Positions 1 through 11,435 of a stretch of 64,000 bases of DNA are shown one piece after another; the first letter of the stretch is position 1; every line of letters starts with the position of its first letter. The notes beneath the pieces were generated by a model. That model did not search any database, had not been told where the DNA came from, and saw only the letters and a program-made list of their open reading frames with translations. The translations under genes were made by a program, and so were the position numbers. This DNA comes from Plantago major. Lineage: Eukaryota; Streptophyta; Magnoliopsida; Lamiales; Plantaginaceae. The stretch is taken from positions 25,242,237-25,306,236 of the forward strand of contig CM048844.1 of the NCBI GenBank assembly GCA_026545765.1. The letters run 5' to 3'.

Positions 1-3
1 TAG

Positions 4-185
4 GAGATAAGTACATCAACGGTGAGATAATCCCCTGTCAATACCCAACTTATCAACCCAAGTCTAAAGGAGGCTCAAATTCAAAATACAAGAGCAAAGC
101 ATACGTAAGACAGAGAGATGGTGCTCCTGCTGCTGATAAAAGAAGACCAAAACAAGAAGCAGCTCCAGATTCCTCTTCTCAATGA
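4..185 (+). CDS. MORF9: MORF9/DAG-like organellar RNA-editing factor, last exon (partial)
   Basis: Reading from a glycine codon split at the left edge gives [19 protein letters not shown], then a Lys/Arg/Ser-rich tail ending in SSSQ and TGA at 183-185. The [18 protein letters not shown] block is the C-terminal end of the MORF (DAG) domain as found in MORF9-type proteins, which act in plastids with PPR proteins in C-to-U RNA editing. TAG at 1-3 looks like a splice acceptor, so the exon probably starts at 4, with the first Gly base in the previous exon. The rest of the gene lies to the left of the window. The family assignment rests on this short conserved end only, but the match is distinctive. 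Confidence 0.8.
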
Positions 186-665
186 ACTGTTAGTATCTGG
201 AAGCTTTTTTTCAGATTGGTTGTAGTATATGACCTTACTATATTTGTCACATGAACCATGAACTTCTTGTAGTTCTTTCCATTTGCATATACCCAATTTC
301 CCTAATGCAGCTGACTCAATTGCTCATCTTTATATCTTGTTTCAGGTTGCTGGTTGTGTTTCAGTGCCTAGCAGCTTTGCTACCAAAGGAATGACGCTGG
401 TTTGAAGATTTTATTTTTCGAATAGGTGGTCAAATTTTGTATCTGAGAAGTTGGAATCAAGGTTAGTCAAACTCACATGTAGAACTTGATCTACGAGATC
501 TGTAGTTGCGATTTACCAACCATATTGTCTTAGGAAGAACAGTTTAGTGCTGTAAGAAATATGTAATTTGGGAACGTTTGGCTAGCTTGTGGTTGTCTGA
601 GCAAACAGCTGTTGCGTACTTTTGTTATATATGCCTCGGTTCATCTGTTTTTTGCTTGCAACTTT
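186..665. other. 3' UTR and downstream of the MORF-like gene
   Basis: AT-rich sequence after the stop codon, with no coding signal. It is presumably the 3' untranslated region and the gene's downstream flank. A TTTCAG-type acceptor near 345 could mark a UTR intron, but nothing proves this. Confidence 0.4.
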
Positions 666-1309
666 GTTAACGCAAGTACCAGATACAGGTTACGCAAGGA
701 AACAAATTCAACACCTTGGGATTTTGGCCCTGGGGCTCAAGGAAAAAAAAAACTGTAGGTGGAAAAGCGATATGGGCTAACGGGTTAGAGAAAAAAGATG
801 GACAAACATTACAGTTATATTAAAAAAACATTAAAGGTTTTATCAAAAACATCAGTGTTATACATATACATAAAAAATATATAAAATGTTCACTTATAAA
901 ATAAATTGTTTAAAACATTATACATATACATAAGAACATCAATACGTCTTTCAGGTCTCTTAATAATGCACGTTTATTTCAAGACTTTGTGAAGAGTTAT
1001 TGTTTTAGAACATGCATTCTCCTACTGTACCTTTGTGTGGTTTAGAAAATGCAAATAATTGGCCATTATTTTAAAATCTAATGAAAATTTTAAGTTGATT
1101 AATAGTAACTGGGTTAAATTTGAATTATAGAAAATGATGTTTGGGATATAATTAAAATTTTATAAGGTTTATAGAGTTAAATATATAAAAAAAAAATTAT
1201 CAAACAGATGAGTAAGAACATTAATCATGTATAATAAACTATTAATTTTAACATATTTATTAAATGCACTATAGTTATATGTGTACCTGTATATGGTACT
1301 TGCGTTAAC
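666..1309. mobile_element. MITE-like element with 25-bp terminal inverted repeats
   Basis: The 25 bases at 666-690 (starting GTTAACGCAAGTACC) and 1285-1309 are inverted copies with one mismatch by eye. They enclose about 590 bp of AT-rich non-coding DNA with an internal repeat of TTATACATATACATAA type. I could not find a convincing target duplication, so the superfamily is unknown. Confidence 0.5.
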
Positions 1310-2757
1310 TTGTTAAACGTGCTGATATAATGCCACAAGTTTATCTAATTTTTTCGGTAGAGATTTGACTTCTTCCCCTTTTGGCCAAGTCCTAAATTTT
1401 TTTTATTTTTTATTTTGACAAGTAGTTCCTTAAATCAAGCCGACAGAACACTGTACAATGCATGATCGGGGAGACAGACAAAATTCCTAGTTGTCCCTTC
1501 GTCATTTCTTTACAGAAACATGCAGAAAGCCATGATGGGGCTAAGTGCCACTCCCTAGACATCATCCTAAGTGGTGCATGTGTTTACTTGAAAGTCAAAA
1601 CTAACAACCCGTGCAAAGAGGTCCGCTGCAAGGTTTACTTCCTGGTAGTTCACCTAGATTTTTACATCCACAAAATTTGATACTAGTCTCTTGACATCAA
1701 TCACTATATTTACACTGCCTTGATCGACGCCAAGTCCCTGCATAAACATTGGAAGTCATAAACAAAAACAGTACGAATCAACAGATGTGTAATACACAAA
1801 GATATAGCAAGATGTAAACAAGTACGAATAGCCCATAGTCCGCCTATTGTTATTAAAAATTTCAATGTAACTCACGACAATCCTAATAAATTCACCATGA
1901 GTTGCTCTGAACACACATCATAGTCTATTATGCCGAGGAGATTCTAGTGCGACTCCCTAGACATTATCCTAAGTGGTACATGTGTTAGAGGCCAAGTCCT
2001 TGATTCTTTTCACAACTGAACGTTTTCCCAAATTTCGTAGGATTTTTGCTAGGATCCTTGGTGGATAATCTTTCTCGGACTTCTAGTTTCAGGAGGGAGT
2101 TGAATGCTATCTTTTCATCATAAAATTTTCTCGAATCACTCTTTCCATTGACATGAAGTCTCGGACGGTTATCTCTAGCCTGGCTAGCTTATATGTTTAC
2201 ACCATCCCTGGTCGTAGGTCGTGATTTCTCTCTTGTAGCTATTCCCTGAATTCACACCCATATCGGACGGTTATCTCTTGTAGCTTATATTTAACAATTA
2301 TACACATATCTTTTTCGGGTTTTCCTTTTCTTTTTTTTTTCTATTTCTTTTCATCAATATTCAAACATAAACCCTTCCAACCAAAACCTAAGTCACATAA
2401 TTCTTCAACCAAGATCATCGAATTGCGTCCCGAATCGCTCTCACGCTTTGAGAGCTCAATTTCCGCTCTATAGTGTTTAATTTTTCTTAATTAACAAACT
2501 AAAAAAGACTAATTCTTTGATTAATGATTAAGGAGGGGAAGGGAAGGACTAAGATCCTTAACGTACCCGAATTTTCTACCTTCAAACCATGATAACGTCA
2601 TATTCTAGGGATGTCTGGACACATATATTTGTATTTAATACAAATAAACAAAAAAATTATATGGTCGAGTTAAACTATTAAAAATATATAAATACTTATT
2701 ATTTTTACACTTGAATTATAGCGCTATCGCCTCATATATTTTTCAAATTGTCGAATT
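1310..2757. other. Intergenic, no supported gene
   Basis: There is an unremarkable 72-codon ORF at 1462-1680 with no recognisable domain. Short local repeats occur: a block of about 42 bp is present at 1544-1585 and 1945-1986, and a CGGACGGTTATCTCT block near 2163 recurs near 2264. Nothing else is evident. Confidence 0.5.
1544..1986 (+). repeat. Pair of ~42-bp direct repeats
   Basis: The block containing ACTCCCTAGACAT-ATCCTAAGTGG occurs at about 1544-1585 and 1945-1986 in the same orientation, with a few substitutions and about 400 bp between copies. Function is unknown; it may be the scar of a local duplication. Confidence 0.6.
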
Positions 2758-3893
2758 TTGCTCTCGCTCCTGCTTTCGAATTCCAAAACTCCTTTCCCGT
2801 TTGGGCATGTCCACCGTGACTGGGTTGCTCCACCGCTGAATCTGCACCGTCCTCCCTGCTCCATAAAACTCGACGAAGTCGTTCAAAAACTCAAACTTAA
2901 GTCTGATCCCGACCTTTTCCGAGCCAACTCAAGCTTCTACAACTTCTCGCTGCCAAACGCTTCGATGGATCTAACAACTCCTCGATCAGAAGGCGACCCA
3001 GTTCAGCGACGAGCTCTCGAAGGAGTACTTTAACATCAAGCTCATCAAATAATATGGCATTTCGGGCATGTTTCAGAATGCCAAGAAAGTGTACGACGAA
3101 ATGCCTCACAGAAATTGCCAGCCAACTATTAAGTCCTTGAATGCCATTTTGTCGGCAAGTGTCAACTCTAATCAGTTTGAGTAGATGGAGAGGCTGTTTG
3201 GGGAAATGGAGGACAAATGGAACGTCAAGCATGAAAAAGCGTCATATAATATTATGATCAATGGCTTCTGAAATAAGGGGAGATTTCGACAGGGCTTTGG
3301 GTTTGCTTGAATTGATGGAGGGAGAGAGCGTGAAGCCCGATTTGGTTACGTTCAATACTATTTTTTGAACAGGTTGTATAAGAATAAGATATTTGATGAT
3401 GCTGAAATGATGTGGAAGCTGTTGATATGAAGCCGAATATCCATTGTTATAACTCACGGCTTGTTGGATTGGTTAACGAGAACAAGTTTGAGGAAGCAGT
3501 AGAGTTTTTGAGTGAAATGGAAAAAAGTGGCATGGAGCCTGATTCTTCTTCATATGGAGGCTATGGAGCTATGGTTAGAGGATACTGTGGTGATGGAAAC
3601 TTGTTGAGGTGAAGAAATGGTATGGGGAGATGGCTAGAAGCGAGCATGAACCACATATAGCTCTGTTTGAGGATGTTCTGTCGTGTGCTTGTGATCAGGG
3701 CGATTACGATTGGTGTCTTGAGCTTTGCAAAGAGTTGTTTCAATGGAAGTATCTTGTTGATGGTAAATTGTTGCAGAATGTGGTGGATCACTTGGTTAAG
3801 GGTTGTAGGATTGAAGAAGCTAAGAAAGTTATTGAGATGGGAAAGTCAAACAAGCACTGGCCTTATGAGCTTCATCTGCCATCACGAGAGTAA
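2758..3893 (+). pseudogene. Pentatricopeptide repeat (PPR) protein, decayed
   Basis: Translations in changing frames read as one P-class PPR protein of the small mitochondrial type (relatives of Arabidopsis At1g55890/At3g13160). Typical motifs include MFQNAKKVYDEMPHRNC near 3070-3118, KASYNIMINGF near 3238, NSRLVGLVNENKFEEAVEF near 3453, and SYGAMVRGYC followed by EEAKKVIEMGKSN near 3840. Lesions are in-frame stops at 3182-3184 (TAG) and 3269-3271 (TGA), plus at least three frameshifts: between about 3000 and 3060, near 3300-3410, and near 3600. The C-terminal third (3609-3893) is still open for 94 codons. No intact N-terminal targeting peptide can be read. PPR genes of this kind bind organellar RNA; this copy cannot encode a full protein. 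Confidence 0.85.
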
Positions 3894-4608
3894 CCTGAGT
3901 AACTCGTTTGTTTATCATTTGTATTTTTTTTTCCTTTATGTGAATTGACACTTTCTCATAATAGTAGCTGAATTTTCTTCTGATAGGGCTTTGTCAGAGC
4001 TTCAATGTATAGTTTAGTACTATTTCTCGGATTCACAAGCCTGTACACTTTATAGATAAGTTCTGTAGTCCTCTTTCAGACTTTCAGTTCTATTTACTTT
4101 GGACTTGGTCTCTGAAACTTAAATATGTCCCACCTCTATTGGAATGTTTAGCATTTACATCATCCGTCCCGTCCGATAATTCCCATTTTGTCATTTTTGG
4201 TGTCCGAATAAAGTTTTCCGTTTCCATTTATGACAATTTATACTTCAACTATAATAATAAATAAATTTATTCAACTTTCTTAAAAAATTACAAAAAGTGC
4301 CACTTGGTTAAAAACTTAAGTACAAGATTTGGTCAACTACTAATCCACTTGCATGTAATTAAACATGATTAATTAGATGTAAAGACCTCCAATGACTCTT
4401 TTACTACCAATACTTCAGTCCCTCCCGTCATTCTCATCTTACAGCCACCACGCCTATATCTCCATTTCTCCAACTAAGAACCCTAACCCCCAAAATTGAA
4501 TTCCGCCCACTGTTCTCCTCCACCTTCGCCCAACTTCGATCTCCATCTCTCAGTTCAGCAACCCATCTTCATCTCTCAATTCATCGATTTTTATTTTTGA
4601 TTTCAATT

Positions 4609-4725
4609 CAGCAACCCATCTTCAATTCTTCGATCGATCGGATCTTCATCTCTCAATTCAGCAACCCATCTTCAATTCTTCGATCGATCGGATCTTTATC
4701 TCTCAATTCAGCAACCCATCTTCAA
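4609..4725 (+). repeat. 50-bp tandem repeat, 2.3 copies
   Basis: Units at 4609-4658, 4659-4708 and a partial third to about 4725 start with CAGCAACCCATCTTCAATTC and contain the palindromic CGATCGATCG. A degenerate extra copy precedes them near 4555. The array lies immediately upstream of the ATG at 4736, so it would be in the 5' leader of that ORF. Confidence 0.85.
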
Positions 4726-4735
4726 CCACAGCTAG

Positions 4736-4990
4736 ATGACGTCTTCAATGTCTTGTTCCGGCGGAGCTGACTCGATTCTGGTCTCAAAGCCCAAGATTTC
4801 AGCAAGTGAAGAAGGATTTATGACAGGGTCTGAATTTCTGGAGTTAGAGGAGTTGGTGTTTCCAAATGAAGAAGATTATGTTCCCGATTCAGACTTCATG
4901 AAATGGAAGTCAACAACTAAAAATACATTTGAATTTTGCTTGACAAGTGAGATCATGAAACGGAAGTTAACTTTGGAGGGAAGAATTTAA
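4736..4990 (+). CDS. Small hypothetical protein inside a MITE-like element
   Basis: An 84-codon ORF starts at the first ATG after a CT-rich leader. The product is Ser-rich at the N-terminus (MTSSMSCSGG), acidic in the middle (ELEELVFPNEEDYVPDSD) and basic near the end (IMKRKLTLEGR). I recognise no family, signal peptide or membrane segment. It lies wholly within the inverted-repeat element at 4156-5148 and directly after a 50-bp tandem array. It may be a captured gene fragment or chance. A pyrimidine-rich leader of about 250 bp upstream resembles a plant 5' UTR. Confidence 0.3.
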   Translation: MTSSMSCSGGADSILVSKPKISASEEGFMTGSEFLELEELVFPNEEDYVPDSDFMKWKSTTKNTFEFCLTSEIMKRKLTLEGRI

Positions 4991-5148
4991 TTGTTGGTGA
5001 AAAATTTGGGGGAATCAGAATTATTAAGTTTTAATCCAATAGTAAATCTGAGACTACACATTCATTATTGTATTTAAAAATAATATTAGCTTATTTTTCT
5101 CACTCCAAAATCAAACGGGAAACATTGGGCGGGACGGAGGAAGTAGTA

Positions 5149-7715
5149 CCTATTGTTTGGCGTGCAGCCTTGGAATTCTGGATCCCTTTCTTTGTTCCGC
5201 ATAAGTCGTGAATCTATCGTGGTCGTATTGTCTAAATGTAATGCTTTTACTATTGCAGGAAAACCATGCAATTTAGCTGTCATATATGTGTAGTAATTGT
5301 TGATCTTGCATTAACGCATAACCGCACACAGTTTGATGTTTGGGAAAACGCTTCTGTTGCTCGACCGCGTTCAAGATACAGGTAAAAAAAAAAAAATTGG
5401 TTCCTTCTTTGTAACCTTAATAAAAATTTGGAAATTTTGTTTGTAGTTAGAAGATATTTCTTGTTCAAACGAAAAGATAATTGATCTCGAGTTCTATACC
5501 TGGGAAGTACCAAAGATAGCAATAGACCCTCTAGCAGGAGTAATTTCCTGAAATAGTCTGGATTCTTGTCCTTGTTAAATGCTATGCTTTCCCTATGGCA
5601 TGGTTAGCTTTGTCTAGCAATGAATTTACCATTGGCACTTCTCTGTGATCAAATCTTAAGTTTCTATGATCATGGATTATAATGTTGTTTGTTTCATCTA
5701 GGCAGATATAGGACGTTTTGGTGAATTGGGCACATGTTGAAATATCTTGAAACACGCATCTTAGAAATCCTGTGTTTCCTAAATAGATCTTCTTCTCCAT
5801 GTGGGTGTGCCTTCCCACAGGCTACATACTAACATGATTTGTTTCGTTTCTAAATTTTACTCAGTTTTAAATTTGTTGGTGATGAAATTTGATTAATCAG
5901 TTTGGATCAAACTGATGAAATATTGTTCTTTCTCTTCATTCATTACTATTACCCACCTTTTCTGAAGTACCCCTTGTTTCTTTTTTAATAACCGGTTGCT
6001 GTTCTAAGCCACACTAAAAGGTCCATGCACTTGCTAAAGGCTTCCTAGTTTGCTGTCAACTATTTATAGCTTTCTTATTCTATAACTCTGTGTCCATTTA
6101 CATAAATTATATTGCATGGATTCTAAAACTATTCCTAGTGTATCTGTTGCATAAAGGAAATAGGGTTGATAATCTGATTCTGTTCTTTAAGTCCTAGTTA
6201 TACTTATGTATCTCTAAATAACTTGAAGTTGAGCTCGGTTAATTATAAATAGAAGTCAGGCCTAAGATCCCGATGTGTGAGCTCGCCAGCTCGGTTATCA
6301 TAAATAACCTCCTATTTTCCCCATATTTTTTTTGCTCAGCATATTTGCGTTTTCTTTCACATTGGAATTTGCCTTGATCAAATGCTAACCAAGCATGCTG
6401 CAAGCTGCTACTTCAACTCGGCTTAATATAAGACAGAATAATCAGTAGTCAGATTAATTTATTTGAAATTTGCGAGTAGTATCAGGTTGTCTTTGCAAAT
6501 GCTTATGAGACGTGCATATCTGTTTTTCCAACTATAAAAGCAGATTTTAGGTATTTGGTTTCTCTGATTTTGAAGTTGTTTTTCTATTAATATGTAGTCA
6601 ATGTGCTGAAAGCTGTAAGCACCAGGAGATGCTATTGGTGTTGAAATCACCTAAAAAAATAGGAAGTTTTCTGATTTGACCACATTACCCTCTCTGGTTT
6701 CACTTTTCTTTTTTTTTTCTTTTTGTTTCATTTAAAGAGAAAATAAGGGATCCTGATTCCTGAATCCAATAATCGGCTATTTTCTATTTAAACCAAATAC
6801 TAGAAATGACCTTCTTACTACTTTAAGTTGCTTTCAATTAAATGGTACAAAAAGCCCAAAGTTTATGATTTAAAGCCATGTTTTCCAGTGTTATGCAAAA
6901 GTAGGCCTTAATTCTAGGAATCATTTGCACACAAAACATTAGAAATGACTTTGATAATTAATGCGAGAAAAAATCTGGCTTAGTGACCTAATTATCCTTT
7001 GAAAAGCCATCTATGGGAAACGAGAAAGGTGTAAGAAGAAAACTTACAACCCCTTGTGCTGAGACTCAACTTTGTTTCATGGTATCTTGAATCAGAGTGG
7101 AGTCCTTTCAATGTTTGCTGTCATTTATTTTCTACCCACCTCCCTAATTGCTCAAACCAACAGCCTGAACCCATATTTCCGCTTCTTCGCTGACCTCCTT
7201 GCTATTCGCTCCGATTGGATTTTAATCAAAATATTGAATGGTGCACTTGTATTTGTATTCTTAATGCCACAGGTAAAAGCAAAACTTATGAGCACGTAAA
7301 TTATACTTATATAGAGATTGAGCAGTCCAGTAGTGATTAAATAGATCTTTTGTTGCTCTGTTCTCTTTCCCTTTGAGAACTTTCTTTGCTCAAATTTAAC
7401 CCTTTAATATTTTGTATAATTGTCCCAACTTATGTTATAATGTTTTTTTCAAAGCCGGCAATGACCTATTTTGAGTAGTAGTTTTTTTGCATGTCTAAAA
7501 TTCCAAACTCTTGATTCCGCAGAAAAGTACCTTGCATTTTAAATTTAAACTGTTCGAAAATATCAATTATAGTTGGATGGTGTCTTTGGTTGATTTATCT
7601 GTTAAGAACTGGGACTGGGAGGAGAGTTTCTCAGATGTCAGATGAATGCTTTGGTGTTGGTGGTGAAAAGTTTTTCTTACTTATTTGGGTGGATGATTTG
7701 TTTAACGGCATATTA
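5149..7715. other. Intergenic, no supported gene
   Basis: About 2.5 kb of AT-rich DNA. ORFs of 60-80 codons occur on both strands (for example 5582-5818 minus and 7072-7299 plus), but none carries a recognisable domain or splice context. It ends at the target site of the copia element. Confidence 0.5.
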
Positions 7716-7720
7716 ACCGC

Positions 7721-7935
7721 TCTAAACAGTAGTTAAGTTAGTTTTATATTATTAGTTATAGTAACTGTTTTTGGTTAGTTAAACTGTTACTCAGTTTATA
7801 AATAGAACAGAGCATGTAGCTCATTACTCACTGATTCATTTTGATTCTTCCTTCTGTAAACACTTTCTTTTACATTGAATGTGGCTTGATTTGAGCTCAT
7901 CAATGGTGATTTTATCAATTTGAGATTTCTCTATA
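7721..7935 (+). repeat. Copia copy 1, 5' LTR
   Basis: 215 bp from TCTAAACAG to CTCTATA. The termini are not the usual TG/CA. The boundary is set by the 5-bp target duplication on the left and the primer-binding site on the right. AGTTTATAAATAG near 7793 is a TATA-like box. Confidence 0.9.
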
Positions 7936-10506
7936 TGGTATCAGTTTGATTGTTCACCAAAACGCCAGTTTTGATTTCTTTTCGATCTTGAAGATTTGTT
8001 TCCGCTGTCATCTTCGGTCAATTTCACCGGTTTCTCAGTCAATCGATCAAATCGATTTGTTCGTAAACGTTTTCTTTGACGGTTTCTTTGTTGTGCTCTG
8101 CAACAATGGCTTCTATGGCTACTACTCATCCATGGGAGATTTCTTCTCACCCTTTCTATCTTCATCCTAGTGATCATCCAGGTATGTCCGTTGTTTACGA
8201 GACTTTCGTTGGTGACAATTACATATCATGGAGTCATTCTGCTAAGATGGCTTTATCTGTGAAGAATAAGTCTTGTTTTATCAATGGAAAATTGGTTGTT
8301 CCTGATGAATCAAAGGAGAAGTTGTTGTTTGAGGCGTATGAGCATGCCAATGATTTGGTACTTGGTTGGATCATGAATTCCATTGATAAGTCTATTAAGA
8401 CTAGTTTGCTATATTGTACTTCTGCTCAAGAAGTGTGGACTGGACTTAAGATGCGCTATGCAAGGTCAGATGGACCAAGGGGTTTTCATCTCAAGAAAAC
8501 TCTTCATTCAATGTGCAAGGGTTCAATGTCAGTTACTGAGTATTACAATGATTTCAAGGCACTATGGGAAGAGTATATCAGTTACCGTCCTGTTCTAAAG
8601 TGCTCATGTGCAGCTAATGCTGTTTGTAGTTGTGGTGCTAAAGTTATAGCTAGATTACAAGAATCAGATGGTGTTATGGAATTTCTTGTTGGTTTTGATG
8701 ATTCATATGCAAACATTAGGAGCCAGTTGTTGCTTACATCTCCTATACCTGAGTTGTCCATAGTTTATTCAACTCTTCTGCAAGAAGAATCTCAAAGGCA
8801 ATTATTCAAACCAATTGTTTCCAGTGATGTGTTAGCTATGTCTATGCAAGCTAATCAGACACATGGTTATGGTCAGACTCAACAACCTGGTTTCAATGGC
8901 TATGTTCAACATCAAACTCCAAATGGTGGAGGGTATAATCAACATCAAGCTTCCCAGAAATACCAGTCTTACAAGGAAAAGAAGAAGCTTAAATGCATTC
9001 AGTGTGGCTTTTCAAATCATACAGCTGATAAGTGTTTTCAGTTGATAGGATACCCACCTGGTTGGAAAGGGCCTAGAACAAAATCTAATCCATCTGCTAA
9101 TGCTGTGTTTGCAGAGCATGCTGAGCAATCCGTGCATCCTTTATTCAATGCAGAGATGTTTAACCAATTCATGGAATTTGCTAAGCAAGCTACTCATGCT
9201 CAGCTTGTTGATGCTAGTCCTGAGACTTCCTATCACACTGCTGCAGCTGCTTTTAAGGGTCCAATTGATCCTTCTACAGGTTATATTATGAATGGTTCAC
9301 ATGTTTGTATGCATGCTAGTAATGTTAGTAAGAATCTTTGGATTTTAGATTCAGGTGCTAGTGATCACATGGTTTGTGATACTTCTCTATTTCATGATGT
9401 GCCTAAGCCTGTTTCTTATGTTATAAATTTACCTAATCAACAGTTTACACATGCTACACTTACTGGTATAGTGAAGTTGACTGACACAATTATCTTGCAT
9501 AATGTTTTGTATATTCCTGATTTCACTTATAATCTTCTTTCTGTCTCTAATTTAGCAAAACATTCCAAATGCAGAGTTTTGTTTGATGATTATGATTGTC
9601 AATTACATGACAAGGTCACATCCCAAGTGATTACTGTTAAAGAGCAAGGAGGATTATATCAACTCAAATTGCCTATAGCTGCTTCTGCATCTTGTTCTTC
9701 AGTTGTAAACAATAGTACTAGTCCTGTTTCATCCATTGTAACAAGTTCCAACTCTTTACTTTGGCAATCAAGACTAGGACATCCCTCACACAAATGTATT
9801 TCAAAAATTCCTGGATTGCAATCTACTTGTAATAAAATTGATATCTGTGACATTTGTCATTTTTCAAAGCAAAAGAAGTTGAAATTTCCTATCAGTACAA
9901 GTTCTAGTAATGCAATTTTTGATTTAATACATTGTGATGTATGGGGTCCTTTTGCCATTCCTACTTATCAAAATCATAGATTCTTTATTACTATACTGTA
10001 TGATTATAGTAGATGTACTTGGGTTTACTTACTCAAACACAAGTCAGAAGTGCAGCATTTTATTGAGAATTTTTACAATATCGTTCTGCTTAAGGCCTGA
10101 CAATGGCACTGAGTTTATTATGAATTCATTCTATCATACTACAGGTGTTTTACATCAGACAAGCTGTGTTGAAACCCCACAGCAAAATGGCTTGGTTGAA
10201 AGAAAGCATCAGCATATTCTTCAAGTTTCCAGGGCTATGATGTTCCAGTCTAAGTTACCTCTTACTTTTTGGGGAGATTGTGTTTTAGTTGATGTCCATC
10301 TTATAAATAGATTACCCACTGCTGTGCTTAATGATAAGAGTCCATTTTTTATGCTCTATAACAACGAACCTGATTATTCTTATCTTAGAAGCTTTGGTTG
10401 TTTGGCCTATGCTAGCACTTTAGTTGCTCACAGGAAGAAGTTTGACCCTAGAGATGTTAAATGTATTTTCATAGGTTATCCTCTTGGTGTCAAGGGATAT
10501 AAATTG

Positions 10507-10756
10507 TACTCCCTCCGTCCCGGAGAACTTCATTAGGATTAGCGCGTGGTTTTATGCGAAAAGTTAAAGTAATGATATAATATAGAAAAGGTGGAAAAAA
10601 TGTACTTTTAGTGGCAAAAGGTGTAATTTAAATGTAAAGTTTAGATTGTTTATTATTTATTGGGCGTGGGGTAGCTTCCTTTTTTGGTAATGTATGAAGT
10701 TTTGTGGGACGGCTAAAAATGGCAAATGTATGAAGTTCTGCGGGACGGAGGAAGTA
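10507..10756. mobile_element. Stowaway-type MITE inside copia copy 1
   Basis: A 250-bp insertion including both TA flanks (10507-10508 and 10755-10756). The left end is CTCCCTCCGTCCC and the right end is GGGACGGAGGAAG, which are inverted. The retrotransposon reading frame GYKLY resumes as DLSTKKVIISRN directly after it, so this is a clean insertion into the integrase C-terminal region. The interior has two GGGACGG blocks and TGTACTTTTAGTGGCAAA. A relative lies at 47393-47649. Confidence 0.93.
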
Positions 10757-11345
10757 TGATTTATCTACTAAGAAAGTGATTATTTCCAGAAATGTTGTTG
10801 TTCATGAAAATGTATTTCCTTATACTGATTCTTCTGTTTCTATTTCAAATAGATCACATGTTTCTAATCAGTATGATTATGATATTCCTGTGCCTATATC
10901 TGTGCCTAACATATATGTGCCTAACACTGCCTATTGTGCCAACTATGCATAACACTGTGCCTGATAGTTCTGTATCTACACCTTCTACTGTGCCTGTCAC
11001 TATGAATAATTCTACTCATTCCATTTCTTCAACTAATATTGTTGATTCTACTTTACAGAATGAGAGTTTCAATTCTGTTGCACATGATGATTATGTTGAA
11101 CAACAGATACAAGAAGAGCAACTCATTATACCTGATATTGGTCCTGTCATTCAACCACAAGTGCCTTCTGCATCTGTCCTTCAAGCTGAAGACGCTAGGC
11201 CAATAAGAGTCAGAACTACTCCATCATATTAACAAATTTATGATGTGAATTTACCACCTTCTATTGCACAGGGTTCTCATAATGCTAATTCTGTTACTAC
11301 ACATTCATCTGGTGTAACTTATCCTATATTTCTTCTTTTCTTAGT

Positions 11346-11435
11346 ACTAACAATTTGTCTCAGGCACATAGAGCTTTTACAACATCTATTACTAACAATT
11401 TGTCTCAGGCACATAGAGCTTTTACAACATCTATT
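11346..11435 (+). repeat. 45-bp exact tandem duplication in copia pol
   Basis: Units 11346-11390 and 11391-11435 are identical by eye and 45 bp long (15 codons). Frame within the unit is therefore kept. It lies just before the reverse transcriptase domain. Confidence 0.95.

Larger units (their letters stand above)
4156..5148. mobile_element. ~990-bp MITE-like element enclosing a small ORF
   Basis: The left end (TA then CATCATCCGTCCCGTCC, from 4156) and the reverse complement of the right end (TACTACTTCCTCCGTCCCG, from 5148) are similar inverted termini. The similarity continues inward through a TTCCCRTTTTG block. The CTCCGTCCC terminus and TA flank are typical of Stowaway-type MITEs, but about 990 bp is long for one. 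The interior holds a 50-bp tandem repeat and an 84-codon ORF, so the element may carry captured host sequence. Confidence 0.55.

Noticed and set aside
1462..1680. 72-codon ORF (+)
   Set aside because: No domain, no leader or splice context, and it overlaps one of the local direct repeats; chance ORF.
7072..7299. 75-codon ORF with hydrophobic stretches (+)
   Set aside because: Hydrophobic by AT-rich composition; no recognised family and no neighbouring exons that extend it.
8383..8598. ORFs in other frames within the copia gag region
   Set aside because: They overlap the real gag-pol frame and carry no domain.
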